Assembly: GCA_934660915.1 (NCBI GenBank)
Contig: CAKUIF010000017.1
Location: 1-35,581 of the forward strand
Direction of reading: 5' to 3'
DNA: 35,581 bases
Source of the DNA: an uncultured Olsenella sp.
GTDB taxonomy: Bacteria > Actinomycetota > Coriobacteriia > Coriobacteriales > Atopobiaceae
The notes under the pieces were generated by a model that saw only the letters and a program-made list of their open reading frames with translations, searched no databases and was not told the DNA's origin. A program made the position numbers and the translations under genes. Of this stretch, positions 22,643 through 30,477 are shown piece after piece (the first letter of the stretch is position 1; every line of letters begins with the position of its first letter).

Positions 22643-22893
22643 GGTATTTCTATTTTTGCAGTGTGCCTGACGGGCTAAATCAGCCCGTTTACGTGGGCGT
22701 CAGCGCTGCGCGCGACGCATTGAGGCCTCGCGCCTGCGCAGCCCCTCACCCCTTGATACCTACCGCTCACAAAATCTAAGTGCCGCCTGTGAGATTTTTT
22801 TAATCTTGATGGTATAAGTCTGTCTCGATGGGTATTATCAAAACCGTTGGAAAGAGCGCTCACAGTGGAGCGCACCCAGAAGGAGGAATCATC
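22643..22893. other. Structured gap before groES
   Basis: Gene-free stretch of about 250 nt after element B. ACGGGCT (22670) pairs with AGCCCGT (22682). GCTGCGC (22705) pairs with GCGCAGC (22736-22742), with an inner GCGA/TCGC. CTCACA (22766) pairs with TGTGAG (22788), followed by T7. TATAAG at 22813 could be the groES -10, with a poor -35. GCGCTC (22856) and GAGCGC (22868) form a short palindrome in the groES leader. The density of stems suggests terminators or a small structured RNA. No CIRCE or HAIR element is present. Confidence 0.45.
22766..22801 (+). terminator. Possible terminator upstream of groES
   Basis: A 6-bp stem CTCACA/TGTGAG is followed by A and seven T (22795-22801). An alternative pairing AAAATCT/AGATTTT overlaps it. 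It could end a short transcript or act as an attenuator before groES. Confidence 0.4.
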
Positions 22894-23184
22894 ATGACCC
22901 TTAAGCCTCTCGGCGATCGTGTCCTTGTCAAGCCCGCCCCCAAGGAGGAGAAAACCGCTACCGGCCTTTACATCTCCAGCGGCGCGCAGGAGAAGCCCCA
23001 GCGCGGCGAGGTCATCGCCGTCGGCGCCGGTAAGGTCAACGACCGCGGCGAGCGCATCGCCCTCGACGTCAAGGTCGGCGATCAGGTTTACTACGGCAAG
23101 TTCGGCGGCAACGACGTCAAGGTCGACGGCGAGGACTACCTGCTTCTCCGCGCCGACGACATCTACGCCGTCATCGAGGACTAA
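22894..23184 (+). CDS. groES: Co-chaperonin GroES
   Basis: 96 residues from the ATG at 22894, with SD AAGGAGG about 7 nt before it; the in-frame ATG at 22828 lacks an SD and would add a non-GroES extension. The family start KPLGDRVLVKPAPKEEKT, mobile loop around TATGLYISSGAQEKPQ, GEVIAVGAGK, VGDQVYYGKFGG and the C-terminal DDIYAVIED are all present. It forms the heptameric lid of GroEL. It lies 72 nt upstream of groEL in the usual operon order. Confidence 0.98.
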   Translation: MTLKPLGDRVLVKPAPKEEKTATGLYISSGAQEKPQRGEVIAVGAGKVNDRGERIALDVKVGDQVYYGKFGGNDVKVDGEDYLLLRADDIYAVIED

Positions 23185-23256
23185 CCTCTAACCCCACCAA
23201 ACTCTCAGCTGCGGGCAAGGGAACTATCCCGGCGCCCGCTCGGAAAGGAAATAGAA

Positions 23257-24894
23257 ATGGCTAAGGACATTTACTTCGGCACCGACGCTCGCGCCAAGCT
23301 CGCCAAGGGCGTCAACACCCTCGCCGACGCCGTGACCACCACCATGGGCCCCAAGGGTCGCTACGTCGCCCTCCAGCGCTCCTACGGCGCCCCCACCATC
23401 ACCAACGACGGCGTCTCCGTCGCCAAGGAGATCGAGCTCAAGGACCCCGTCGAGAACATGGGCGCCCAGCTCGTCAAGGAGGTCGCCACCAAGACCAACG
23501 ACACCGTGGGTGACGGCACCACCACCGCAACCCTGCTTGCCCAGGTCATCGTGAACGAGGGCCTCCGCAACGTCGCCGCCGGCGCCAACCCGATCGCCAT
23601 CCGTCGCGGCGTCGACAAGGCCGTCGACGCTGTCGTCTCCGAGATGAAGAAGTCCGCGCAGCAGGTTTCCACCAAGGAGCAGATCGCTTCCGTCGGCACC
23701 ATCTCCGCTTCCGACCCCGAGATCGGCAAGAAGATCTCTGACGCCATGGAAGTTGTGGGCAAGGACGGCGTCATCACCGTCGAGGAGTCCCAGACCTTCG
23801 GCATCGAGATCGACACCGTTGAGGGCATGCAGTTCGACAAGGGCTACATCTCCCCGTACTTCGCCACCAACAACGACACGATGACGGCAGAGCTCTCCAA
23901 CCCGTACATCCTCATGACCGACCAGAAGATCTCCAACATCCAGGACATTCTCCCGATTCTCGAGGCCGTCCAGAAGCAGGGTTCCCCGCTGCTCATCATG
24001 GCTGAGGACGTCGACGGCGAGGCCCTGGCCACGCTGATCCTCAACAAGCTTCGTGGCGCCCTGAACATCTGCGCCATCAAGGCCCCCGGCTACGGCGATC
24101 GCCGCAAGCGCATGCTCGAGGACATCGCCATCCTGACCGGCGGCCAGGTCGCCATGAAGGAGCTCGGCATCAACCTCACCGACGTCACCGCCGAGATGCT
24201 CGGCCGCGCCAAGTCTGTCAAGATCGCCAAGGACACCACCACCATCGTCGGCGGTGCCGGCTCCAAGGACGCCATCGCCGAGCGCGTCAACCAGATCAAG
24301 GCCGAGATCGAGAACACCACTTCCGAGTTCGACCGCGAGAAGCTCCAGGAGCGTCTCGCCAAGCTCTCCGGCGGCGTGGCCGTTATCAAGGCCGGCGCTG
24401 CCACCGAGTCCGAGCTCAAGGAGATCAAGCACCGCATCGAGGACGCCCTGCAGGCGACCCGCGCGGCTGTCGAGGAGGGCATCGTCGCCGGCGGCGGCGT
24501 CGCGTTCCTGGCCGCTTCCTCCGCGCTCGACTCCGTCGAGACCTCTGACGCTGACGAGAAGATCGGCGTTGAGATCATTCGCAAGGCTCTTGCCGCTCCT
24601 GTGAAGAAGATCGCTGACAACGCCGGCTTCGAGGGCTCTGTCGTCGCCGAGAAGATCAAGGCCATGCCTGCTGGCCAGGGCCTCGACTCCGCCACCGGCA
24701 CCTACGGCGACATGATCGAGATGGGCGTCCTCGACCCGGTCAAGGTTGCCCGCGTCACCCTGCAGAACGCCGCCTCCATCGCCGGCCTGATCCTCATCAC
24801 CGAGGCCACCGTGTCCGACGAGCCCAAGAACACCAACATCGAGGAGGCCATCGCCGCTGCCGCCTCTCAGGGTGGCCAGCCTGGCATGTACTAA
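23257..24894 (+). CDS. groEL: Chaperonin GroEL
   Basis: 545 residues, normal length. ATP-dependent protein-folding chamber. Family motifs: TTTMGPKGRYVALQ, VGDGTTTATLLAQ with the catalytic Asp, EGLRNVAAGANP, the signature AAVEEGIVAGGGVAF, and a C-terminal tail ending GGQPGMY, a variant of the usual GGM repeats. SD AAAGGAAA precedes the ATG. Co-transcribed with groES and followed by a strong terminator. Neither CIRCE (HrcA) nor HAIR (HspR) sites are seen before either gene, so heat control must use another route or sites I cannot recognise. Confidence 0.98.
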   Translation: MAKDIYFGTDARAKLAKGVNTLADAVTTTMGPKGRYVALQRSYGAPTITNDGVSVAKEIELKDPVENMGAQLVKEVATKTNDTVGDGTTTATLLAQVIVNEGLRNVAAGANPIAIRRGVDKAVDAVVSEMKKSAQQVSTKEQIASVGTISASDPEIGKKISDAMEVVGKDGVITVEESQTFGIEIDTVEGMQFDKGYISPYFATNNDTMTAELSNPYILMTDQKISNIQDILPILEAVQKQGSPLLIMAEDVDGEALATLILNKLRGALNICAIKAPGYGDRRKRMLEDIAILTGGQVAMKELGINLTDVTAEMLGRAKSVKIAKDTTTIVGGAGSKDAIAERVNQIKAEIENTTSEFDREKLQERLAKLSGGVAVIKAGAATESELKEIKHRIEDALQATRAAVEEGIVAGGGVAFLAASSALDSVETSDADEKIGVEIIRKALAAPVKKIADNAGFEGSVVAEKIKAMPAGQGLDSATGTYGDMIEMGVLDPVKVARVTLQNAASIAGLILITEATVSDEPKNTNIEEAIAAAASQGGQPGMY

Positions 24895-24935
24895 TCGGAA
24901 GTGAGTTTTCCGGTCGGTAGTCGCTGACTAGCACG

Positions 24936-24986
24936 ACCCCCGGCCTGTGAAGCGCAGACGCGTTTCGCAGGCCGGGGGTCTTTTTT
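24936..24986 (+). terminator. Rho-independent terminator of groES-groEL
   Basis: ACCCCCGGCCTGTGAAGCG pairs with CGTTTCGCAGGCCGGGGGT (mostly Watson-Crick, with two wobble pairs), followed by CTTTTTT. One of the strongest terminators in the window. Confidence 0.95.
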
Positions 24987-25039
24987 GCCAAGAAGAACCC
25001 GCTCACCCCATGCCCCGAGCAGCCCGGCGCGCGCACGGG

Positions 25040-25050
25040 TACAATATAAA
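25040..25050 (+). promoter_or_regulatory. Candidate -10 for the ferredoxin-domain gene
   Basis: TACAAT at 25040-25045, preceded by ACGGG and overlapped by TATAAA, lies 33 nt before the GTG start at 25078. No clear -35. Confidence 0.4.
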
Positions 25051-25077
25051 AGTTGCTGCCGAGAGAGGGGAGTTGCG

Positions 25078-26388
25078 GTGGCCAACCAAAAGAGGGACCT
25101 ACTCGACGACTTGATCGATATCCAAAGCGACTGGCAGGCGCTTTCCAACCCGTTCGGCGACATCGCCGACTCGCTCGCCGCCGACCCGAGCCAGCGCAAG
25201 GTCTTCGACCCGGCAGACTACAAAGAAAAGCCGTTCGCCAACTCGAACCGATGCCTTTGCACCGCCTCGGGCCGCAACGACGTCTGCACCCGCTGCCTCG
25301 ACGTCTGCCCGGTCAATGCCATCGAGATCCACAAGCAGTCGGTGATCATCGGCGACGACTGTCGCAAGTGCGGCCTGTGCGCCGCGGTCTGCCCGACCGA
25401 GACCATCAGCACGCGCCGCCACATGCCGCGCCAGGTCTACGACAAGATCGCCCGCGCTGCGTCGGCCTACGAGCAATGCTACGTCACCTGCACGCGCGCT
25501 CTCAAGCGCCTGCCCAAGGGCAACGAGGTCGTCCTCGGCTGCGTGGGCGCCATCAGCCGCGACCTGTGGTTCTCGCTCATGGCCGACTACGACAACATCA
25601 GCGTTTACCTGCCCGTCGGCATCTGCGACCGCTGCAAGACCACTACGGGCGAGGAGTTCTACTGCGACGCCATCGGCACAGCGGAGGAGTGGGCACAGGC
25701 CTCCCTTGGCCTTGTTGCCGACGAGTCCGAGATGACCCATGATTTCACCCGCGAGTACAAGCGCTCGCAGTTCATGAGCAGCGCCGTTCACTCCGCCGAG
25801 CGCCTGCTTACGCGCACGAACCCGGCGCTTGCCGGCGCCAAGGCCGTCGCGAACAAGATCTCTGCCCATGCGAGCCGCCTTGACCAGCTTCAACGCACGC
25901 TCGAGGGAGCGGTCGGTGCGAAGACCTCGAACAATCGTCAGCGCATGCTCACTCAAAACCGCAAGCTCGTTATGGGCGCGCTGCAGCACGACGAGGGCTT
26001 GGCCAAGTACATCGACCTCACGGTCCCTGTGTGCGACGCGAGCAAGTGCACCATGTGCGGCGACTGCGCGAAGGTCTGCACCACGCGTGCCCTTGACCTC
26101 GATGTCAACGGGCACATCACCATCCAAGCCTCGTATTGCGTGAGCTGCGGCGCCTGTGTGAAGGTCTGCGAGGACGGCGCGCTTGCCATGGAGCCCATGG
26201 ACGTGACCGAGCTCATCGTGCCAGACCCTGCCGCCGAGGAGCTCGCACGAAAGAAAGCCCAGGCAAAGGCCGAGGCGCAGAAGTACATTGAACAAGGCAA
26301 AAAGCAGCTGAGCCGCGCCGCCGACGTCCTCGAGGGCCTCGGCGCGAGCGACTCGGGCGCAAACGATAGCAAGACCAGCAAGAAGTAA
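25078..26388 (+). CDS. Cytoplasmic protein with two 2[4Fe-4S] ferredoxin modules
   Basis: 436 residues from the GTG at 25078, with SD GAGAGGGGAG just before it; the in-frame ATG at 24985 overlaps the groEL terminator and is rejected. First ferredoxin module: C70-x2-C73-x3-C77 with C59/C61 nearby, and C95-x2-C98-x2-C101-x3-C105. Second: C324-x2-C327-x2-C330-x3-C334 and C354-x2-C357-x2-C360-x3-C364. Between them (about 110-310) is a domain with LGCVGAIS and GICDRCKTTTGEEFYC, reminiscent of Cys-rich electron-transfer domains. The C-terminus is charged and helical. No signal peptide or membrane span. I recognise no named family. It is probably an electron carrier or redox adaptor. ychF starts 10 nt downstream. 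Confidence 0.85.
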   Translation: MANQKRDLLDDLIDIQSDWQALSNPFGDIADSLAADPSQRKVFDPADYKEKPFANSNRCLCTASGRNDVCTRCLDVCPVNAIEIHKQSVIIGDDCRKCGLCAAVCPTETISTRRHMPRQVYDKIARAASAYEQCYVTCTRALKRLPKGNEVVLGCVGAISRDLWFSLMADYDNISVYLPVGICDRCKTTTGEEFYCDAIGTAEEWAQASLGLVADESEMTHDFTREYKRSQFMSSAVHSAERLLTRTNPALAGAKAVANKISAHASRLDQLQRTLEGAVGAKTSNNRQRMLTQNRKLVMGALQHDEGLAKYIDLTVPVCDASKCTMCGDCAKVCTTRALDLDVNGHITIQASYCVSCGACVKVCEDGALAMEPMDVTELIVPDPAAEELARKKAQAKAEAQKYIEQGKKQLSRAADVLEGLGASDSGANDSKTSKK

Positions 26389-26398
26389 GGAGCTCCAC

Positions 26399-27475
26399 GT
26401 GTCTTTATCCATCGGCATCGTCGGCCTGCCCAACGTCGGCAAGTCCACCCTCTTTACCGCACTGACCAAGAAGGGCGGCCTCGCCGCGAACTACCCCTTC
26501 GCCACCATCGACCCCAACGTCGGCATCGTCGACGTGCCCGACGAGCGCCTGCAGAAGCTCGCCGACATCGTGCACCCGGGCCGCATCGTTCCCGCTACGG
26601 TCGAGTTCGTTGACATCGCCGGCCTGGTCAAGGGTGCCAACGAGGGCGAGGGCCTGGGCAACCAGTTCTTGGCGAATATCCGCGAGACCGACGCCATCTG
26701 CGAGGTCGTGCGCTACTTCAGCGACCCGAACGTCATGCGTGAGGTCGGCCGCACGGGCGAGTTCGTCGATCCTGCCGGCGACGCCGACACCATCATGACC
26801 GAGCTTATCCTTGCCGACATCGGCACGCTCGAGAAGCAGCTCCCCAAGCTCGAGAAGGACTCCAAGCGCGACAAGGAGCTCGCGCCCAAGTTCAATGTTG
26901 CCAAGCGCCTGCTCGATTGGCTGAACGACGGCAAGCGCGCTGCCACCATGGAGATGACCGACGACGAGCGCGCCGCCGCCAAGGGGCTGTTCCTGCTTAC
27001 CATGAAGCCGATCCTCATGGTTGCCAACGTCGACGAGGACCAGCTTGGCGAGGAGCTCGCGCCCATCGACGGCGTGACGCCCATCCCCATCTGCGCGAAG
27101 GTCGAGGCAGAGCTCTCCGAGCTCGACGCCGAGGAAGCGGCAGAGTACCTTGCCGACCTGGGGCTCCAGAAGTCCGGCCTCGAGACGCTCGCGCAGGCTG
27201 CCTATCGCCTGCTCGGCCTGCAGAGCTACTTCACCGCGGGCGAGATGGAGGTCAAGGCCTGGACCGTGCGCATCGGCGCGAAGGCCCCCGAGGCCGCCGG
27301 CGTGATCCACTCCGACTTCGAGCGCGGCTTCATCAAGGCCGAGGTCGCGAGCTACGAGGACTATGTCGAGCTCGGCGGCGAGGCTGGCTGCAAGAATGCC
27401 GGCAAGCTGCGCATCGAAGGCAAGGACTACGTTGTTGCCGACGGCGACATCATGCACTTCCGCTTCAACGTGTAG
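26399..27475 (+). CDS. ychF: Redox-regulated ATPase YchF (Obg-family)
   Basis: 358 residues, typical length. GTG start with SD TAAGGAG (ending at 26393). Ribosome-associated P-loop protein of the Obg clan that prefers ATP. G1 GLPNVGKST (residues 9-17), NYPFATIDPNVG, and G3-like DIAGLVKGANEGEGLGNQFL. A specificity loop, NVDED, stands where GTPases have NKxD, consistent with ATP use. The C-terminal TGS domain starts near SYFTAGEMEVKAW and carries FERGFIKAEVASYEDY. It lies 10 nt after the ferredoxin-domain gene, so probably shares its transcript, and ends in a strong terminator. Confidence 0.97.
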   Translation: MSLSIGIVGLPNVGKSTLFTALTKKGGLAANYPFATIDPNVGIVDVPDERLQKLADIVHPGRIVPATVEFVDIAGLVKGANEGEGLGNQFLANIRETDAICEVVRYFSDPNVMREVGRTGEFVDPAGDADTIMTELILADIGTLEKQLPKLEKDSKRDKELAPKFNVAKRLLDWLNDGKRAATMEMTDDERAAAKGLFLLTMKPILMVANVDEDQLGEELAPIDGVTPIPICAKVEAELSELDAEEAAEYLADLGLQKSGLETLAQAAYRLLGLQSYFTAGEMEVKAWTVRIGAKAPEAAGVIHSDFERGFIKAEVASYEDYVELGGEAGCKNAGKLRIEGKDYVVADGDIMHFRFNV

Positions 27476-27498
27476 TTCAAGCTCCAAAAGCTAGTTCC

Positions 27499-27534
27499 AA
27501 AGACGGTGAGAGCCTATGCCTCGCCGTCTTTTTT
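27499..27534 (+). terminator. Rho-independent terminator of ychF
   Basis: AAAGACGGTGAG pairs with CTCGCCGTCTTT (one G-T type mismatch) around an 8-9 nt loop, running into TTTTTT. Confidence 0.92.
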
Positions 27535-27582
27535 ATTCCAAAGTGAGATCGTTGTGCCGTCCTGTTGACCGCGTAGAGTATG

Positions 27583-27718
27583 AAGTCCCAAAAATAAACG
27601 ACTTAATTCGAACTCATCGAGTAACCGTCGTTTTTGCGAGCCAAAATGAGACGAATTGAAGGTCTCCAAACTGCCGATACTCATTGGTTGCGAATTAAGT
27701 CGTATATTTTCGGGACTT
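27583..27718. repeat. Hairpin element C of a three-copy family
   Basis: The arms 27583-27610 and 27691-27718 are complementary at 26 of 28 positions (arm start AAGTCCC, inner end ACGACTTAATTCG). After an internal loop, core motifs GAGTA (27619-27623) and TACTC (27678-27682) are 54 nt apart; arms beyond them are 36 nt on each side. It is AT-richer than its surroundings. It lies between the ends of two convergent genes, after a separate ychF terminator, so terminating ychF is not its role; it could end the - strand operon. Confidence 0.82.
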
Positions 27719-27729
27719 TGTGGAAGCAA

Positions 27730-28722
27730 TCAGCGAATTGCCTCGTATACCACGGCGGAGATCTGCGCCATCAGCGTGTTTGCGGTGTCGTATCCCACGT
27801 TCTTGGTGAGCACGCAGATCACATAGGGATGCTCGGCGTAGACGATGCCGCCGTCGTGGCGGATATTGTCAATGGTCCCGGTCTTGTGTCCGAAGGCAAC
27901 GCCGTTGGGAAGGCCCTGCGCCAAGCCCTCGTCGTCTTCCTGCTCGAGCAGGTACTCCTCGGCTCGGGTGCAGGAATCGGCGGACGCAAGCGTGCTCCCT
28001 GCTACGCGGGTGAGGATCCTGGCTGCGTCGTTCGCGCTGATCATGTTCCATTTGCCGTCGTTCGCGCCGATCATGAGCTTGTGCGCGATCTGCGTGCCGG
28101 CAAGCCCCAGCTCATCGGCCTTTGCCTGGATCTGCTCGACGCCCATGCGTTCAATGAGGACGTTCGTGCCCACGTTATCGCTCGCGGCGACCATACGCCG
28201 TGCGACCTCGTCAAGTGTGTACTCGGTGCCCACGGGATCGCCTTGCATGGTTCCTGAGCCGCCGACCACGTCGGAGTAGGCGAGCTCATAGGTGTCATCA
28301 GCGCAGATCGCGCCGACGTCGAGCTCATCAAGATACTCTGCGAGCACGAGCAGCTTGATCATGGAGGCGGACTGCATGGACTCATCGCCGTTGATGTCGA
28401 AGTTGCCGCTGCCGTCCAGCATGCGCACGCTTACGGCCACGTTTTCGCCGTAGCCGGAAACGATATTCTCTACAGCAGCCTGGGCCGCGCTCATGTTGGT
28501 TATGACGGCAGGGGATACCTGAAGCTCGGAGGCCTCTTCCTCTGCAGCCACGCGAGCGGCCAGCGCCTCAGCCTCGGCGACGGCCTCGGCCTTCGCGTTT
28601 ATCGAAGCGTACCCGGCGTGGATTATGCCCATAATAAGCGCCGCGACGGCAAGCGAGCTTGCTGCCACCGCGGCGTAGTCCTTGTTTGATATTCCGAACT
28701 CAGGGATTTCGTGCAGGCTCAC
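27730..28722 (-). CDS. Membrane-anchored beta-lactamase-fold serine hydrolase
   Basis: 330 residues from a GTG at 28722, 1 nt past the stop of the upstream LCP gene; longer in-frame starts would read into that gene. A membrane segment (about 16-38, AAVAASSLAVAALIMGIIHA) is followed by an Ala/Glu-rich coil, then a class-A beta-lactamase-like domain with S120-M-I-K123, SDN (181-183) and KTG (280-282). The omega-loop ExxLN motif, which supplies the deacylating Glu in true class A enzymes, is not seen. So it is more likely a penicillin-binding-like or peptidoglycan-active protein than a resistance enzyme. Coupled translation with LCP supports a cell-wall role. Anchored with the domain outside. 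Confidence 0.85.
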   Translation of the reverse strand: MSLHEIPEFGISNKDYAAVAASSLAVAALIMGIIHAGYASINAKAEAVAEAEALAARVAAEEEASELQVSPAVITNMSAAQAAVENIVSGYGENVAVSVRMLDGSGNFDINGDESMQSASMIKLLVLAEYLDELDVGAICADDTYELAYSDVVGGSGTMQGDPVGTEYTLDEVARRMVAASDNVGTNVLIERMGVEQIQAKADELGLAGTQIAHKLMIGANDGKWNMISANDAARILTRVAGSTLASADSCTRAEEYLLEQEDDEGLAQGLPNGVAFGHKTGTIDNIRHDGGIVYAEHPYVICVLTKNVGYDTANTLMAQISAVVYEAIR

Positions 28723-28723
28723 G

Positions 28724-30262
28724 CTACTGCGCCTTATCGGAGCACAGGACGAGCACGACCTCGTAGTTGGTGGTCCAGGCACCGGTGTTTGCGATGACGT
28801 TGGACTCGGAGACGCCGAGCGTCTGGGCCACGCCGACCGCCTTCGCCTTGGCGGCGCTGCCGTTGTAGTAGACCTTCGTCGTGGTCTCGTCGCTGTCGTA
28901 CACGGCCTCGGAGCAAGTGAAGCCGGCTGCACCGAGTTTCTGGCTCGCGTTGGCGGCGGCGCCGGTGATGCCGCTCGTGTTCACGACGTCGACGGTGCCG
29001 CTGAACACCGGGGCCACGCCGGCCGAATCGCTGCCCGAGGATGCGGAGTCGGACGTGCCCGTGCCCGATCCCTCGCCGGAGGTGGTGAGGGCGTCGGCGC
29101 CGGCCATGGTGCCGATCAGGCCGGTGGTCTTATCCTCGTCGCCTTCCGCCAGGGGCGGCTTGCCCTCCTTCACGCGCTCCATTATCTGCTGCCAAGCGGC
29201 TTCGTCGAGCTTCTCGTACCAGGTGTTGTTGATGTAGTAACCGCCGGTGGGGGTCATGCCGGAGTACACGTTGTTTGCGACATCGAGGTCCTTGAACTGC
29301 ACAGCAAGACCGAGGATGTCAGAGATGTTGATGTCGGTGGTCACACCGCCCGCGAGCTGCGAGACAGCATTGGTCATCGTGGCGAGGTCAAGCGAGAGGA
29401 CCTTCTTTACGATGGCGGCGATAATCATGCGCTGGTTTGCCGCGCGGTAGGTGTCGCCGTCGCCGTAGTCGTCGTATGCATGGCGGCTGCGCGCGAGGGC
29501 GAGCGCCTCCTGGCCGTTCAAGGTGTGCTCGCCGGCAGAGAAGTCGGCGCCGGAATAGTTGTCCTTGATGTCGATGGGCAGATCGACGGTGATGCCGCCG
29601 ATGGTGTCGACGATGCCTGCGAACTGCTCGAAGTCGACCTCGGCGTAGTGTGAGATGTCGACGCCGCAGAGCTTCTCGACGCATTTGATCATGTAGCTGG
29701 GGCCGCCGAGCGAGTAGGCGGCGTTGAGCTTCTGGGTGCCGGCGCCCACGTCGCTCATGTCGGTCATCAGGTCGCGGTGCAGCGAGATGAGCGTGACCGT
29801 CTGGCCCTTCGGGTCGATGCGCGCGAGGATGATGGAGTCGGAGCGGTAATTGGAGTCGGCCTCGCCGTACTCCGCGCTGCCCATGCGCTCCTGGCTCTTG
29901 TCCACGCCCAGAAGCAGCATGTAGAACGGGTCGTCGTACTGGACGCTATCGGCAAGAAGCTCCTTGGTGCTCTTGTCGAGGCCCATCGTGAGCTGGTTGT
30001 TGATGCCGCCGATGTACATGGCCAGCGCGCCGCCGCCGGCAAGAAGGACGCACAGAATGCCGATGAGGACGCCGCGAAGCACAACCTTGCGCTTGCGGCT
30101 CTTGCGCTTGCGGGTATAGGCATCGGCGCCGGCCGAGCGGGAGGGTACATAGGAAGAACCGCGCTTCGAGGAACCGCGAGCCGCGCTGCGACTCACCTGC
30201 TCCTCGTAGGATTTGCGGCTATGCGCTGCGGACTGGGGCCTCGGGGATCTGCGGTCAGCCAA
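28724..30262 (-). CDS. LytR-CpsA-Psr (LCP) family cell-wall glycopolymer ligase
   Basis: 512 residues from a TTG at 30262, with SD AAAGGG 7 nt upstream. A basic, Ser/Arg-rich cytoplasmic N-terminus (1-60) is followed by one membrane span (about 61-84) and an extracellular LCP domain: DSIILARIDP, LISLHRDLMTDM with the lipid-phosphate Arg, KLNAAYSLGG, VDTIGGITVDLP and LARSRHAYDDYGDGDTYRA. The last 95 residues (GTVDVVNTSGITGAAANASQ onward) form a LytR_C domain. It attaches teichoic-acid-like or capsular polymers to peptidoglycan. First gene of a two-gene - strand operon with the serine hydrolase. Confidence 0.94.
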   Translation of the reverse strand: MADRRSPRPQSAAHSRKSYEEQVSRSAARGSSKRGSSYVPSRSAGADAYTRKRKSRKRKVVLRGVLIGILCVLLAGGGALAMYIGGINNQLTMGLDKSTKELLADSVQYDDPFYMLLLGVDKSQERMGSAEYGEADSNYRSDSIILARIDPKGQTVTLISLHRDLMTDMSDVGAGTQKLNAAYSLGGPSYMIKCVEKLCGVDISHYAEVDFEQFAGIVDTIGGITVDLPIDIKDNYSGADFSAGEHTLNGQEALALARSRHAYDDYGDGDTYRAANQRMIIAAIVKKVLSLDLATMTNAVSQLAGGVTTDINISDILGLAVQFKDLDVANNVYSGMTPTGGYYINNTWYEKLDEAAWQQIMERVKEGKPPLAEGDEDKTTGLIGTMAGADALTTSGEGSGTGTSDSASSGSDSAGVAPVFSGTVDVVNTSGITGAAANASQKLGAAGFTCSEAVYDSDETTTKVYYNGSAAKAKAVGVAQTLGVSESNVIANTGAWTTNYEVVLVLCSDKAQ

Positions 30263-30323
30263 GACGGACCCTTTCTAAATATGAGCGGCGCCTGCGGTCA
30301 CCGCGACTTTGCAGACGGGGAAC

Positions 30324-30329
30324 ATAATA
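30324..30329 (-). promoter_or_regulatory. Candidate -10 for the LCP operon
   Basis: TATTAT on the - strand, about 62 nt upstream of the TTG start. No convincing -35 at 16-18 bp. The gap between the divergent LCP and guaA genes (30263-30477) must hold promoters for both. Confidence 0.3.
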
Positions 30330-30477
30330 CGTAAACTGCGTGTTCGCTGCGTGTAGGCAACAAAAAAAGCAGCCTCCGACCAAAAAAGTCCAACTCGCCT
30401 TAACGTATCATGTCGGGGTTAGACATTTTTGTTCATCTATTGCTCCCGTCCGCTTTGCGGAGAAGACCGGAGGAACC

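Noticed and set aside
22766..23256. CIRCE or HAIR operator before groES/groEL
   Set aside because: No TTAGCACTC-N9-GAGTGCTAA or CTTGAGT-N7-ACTCAAG match. Only a 6-bp palindrome is present.
16938..27718. CRISPR repeats or direct repeats as an explanation of elements A-C
   Set aside because: The elements are kilobases apart, have unrelated arm sequences and are inverted, not direct, repeats.
28682..29653. 323-residue + strand frame antisense to the LCP gene
   Set aside because: Low-complexity shadow; the LCP motifs on the - strand are unambiguous.
30340..30477. Purine riboswitch upstream of guaA
   Set aside because: Only one 5-bp hairpin is seen; the conserved three-way junction pattern is absent.
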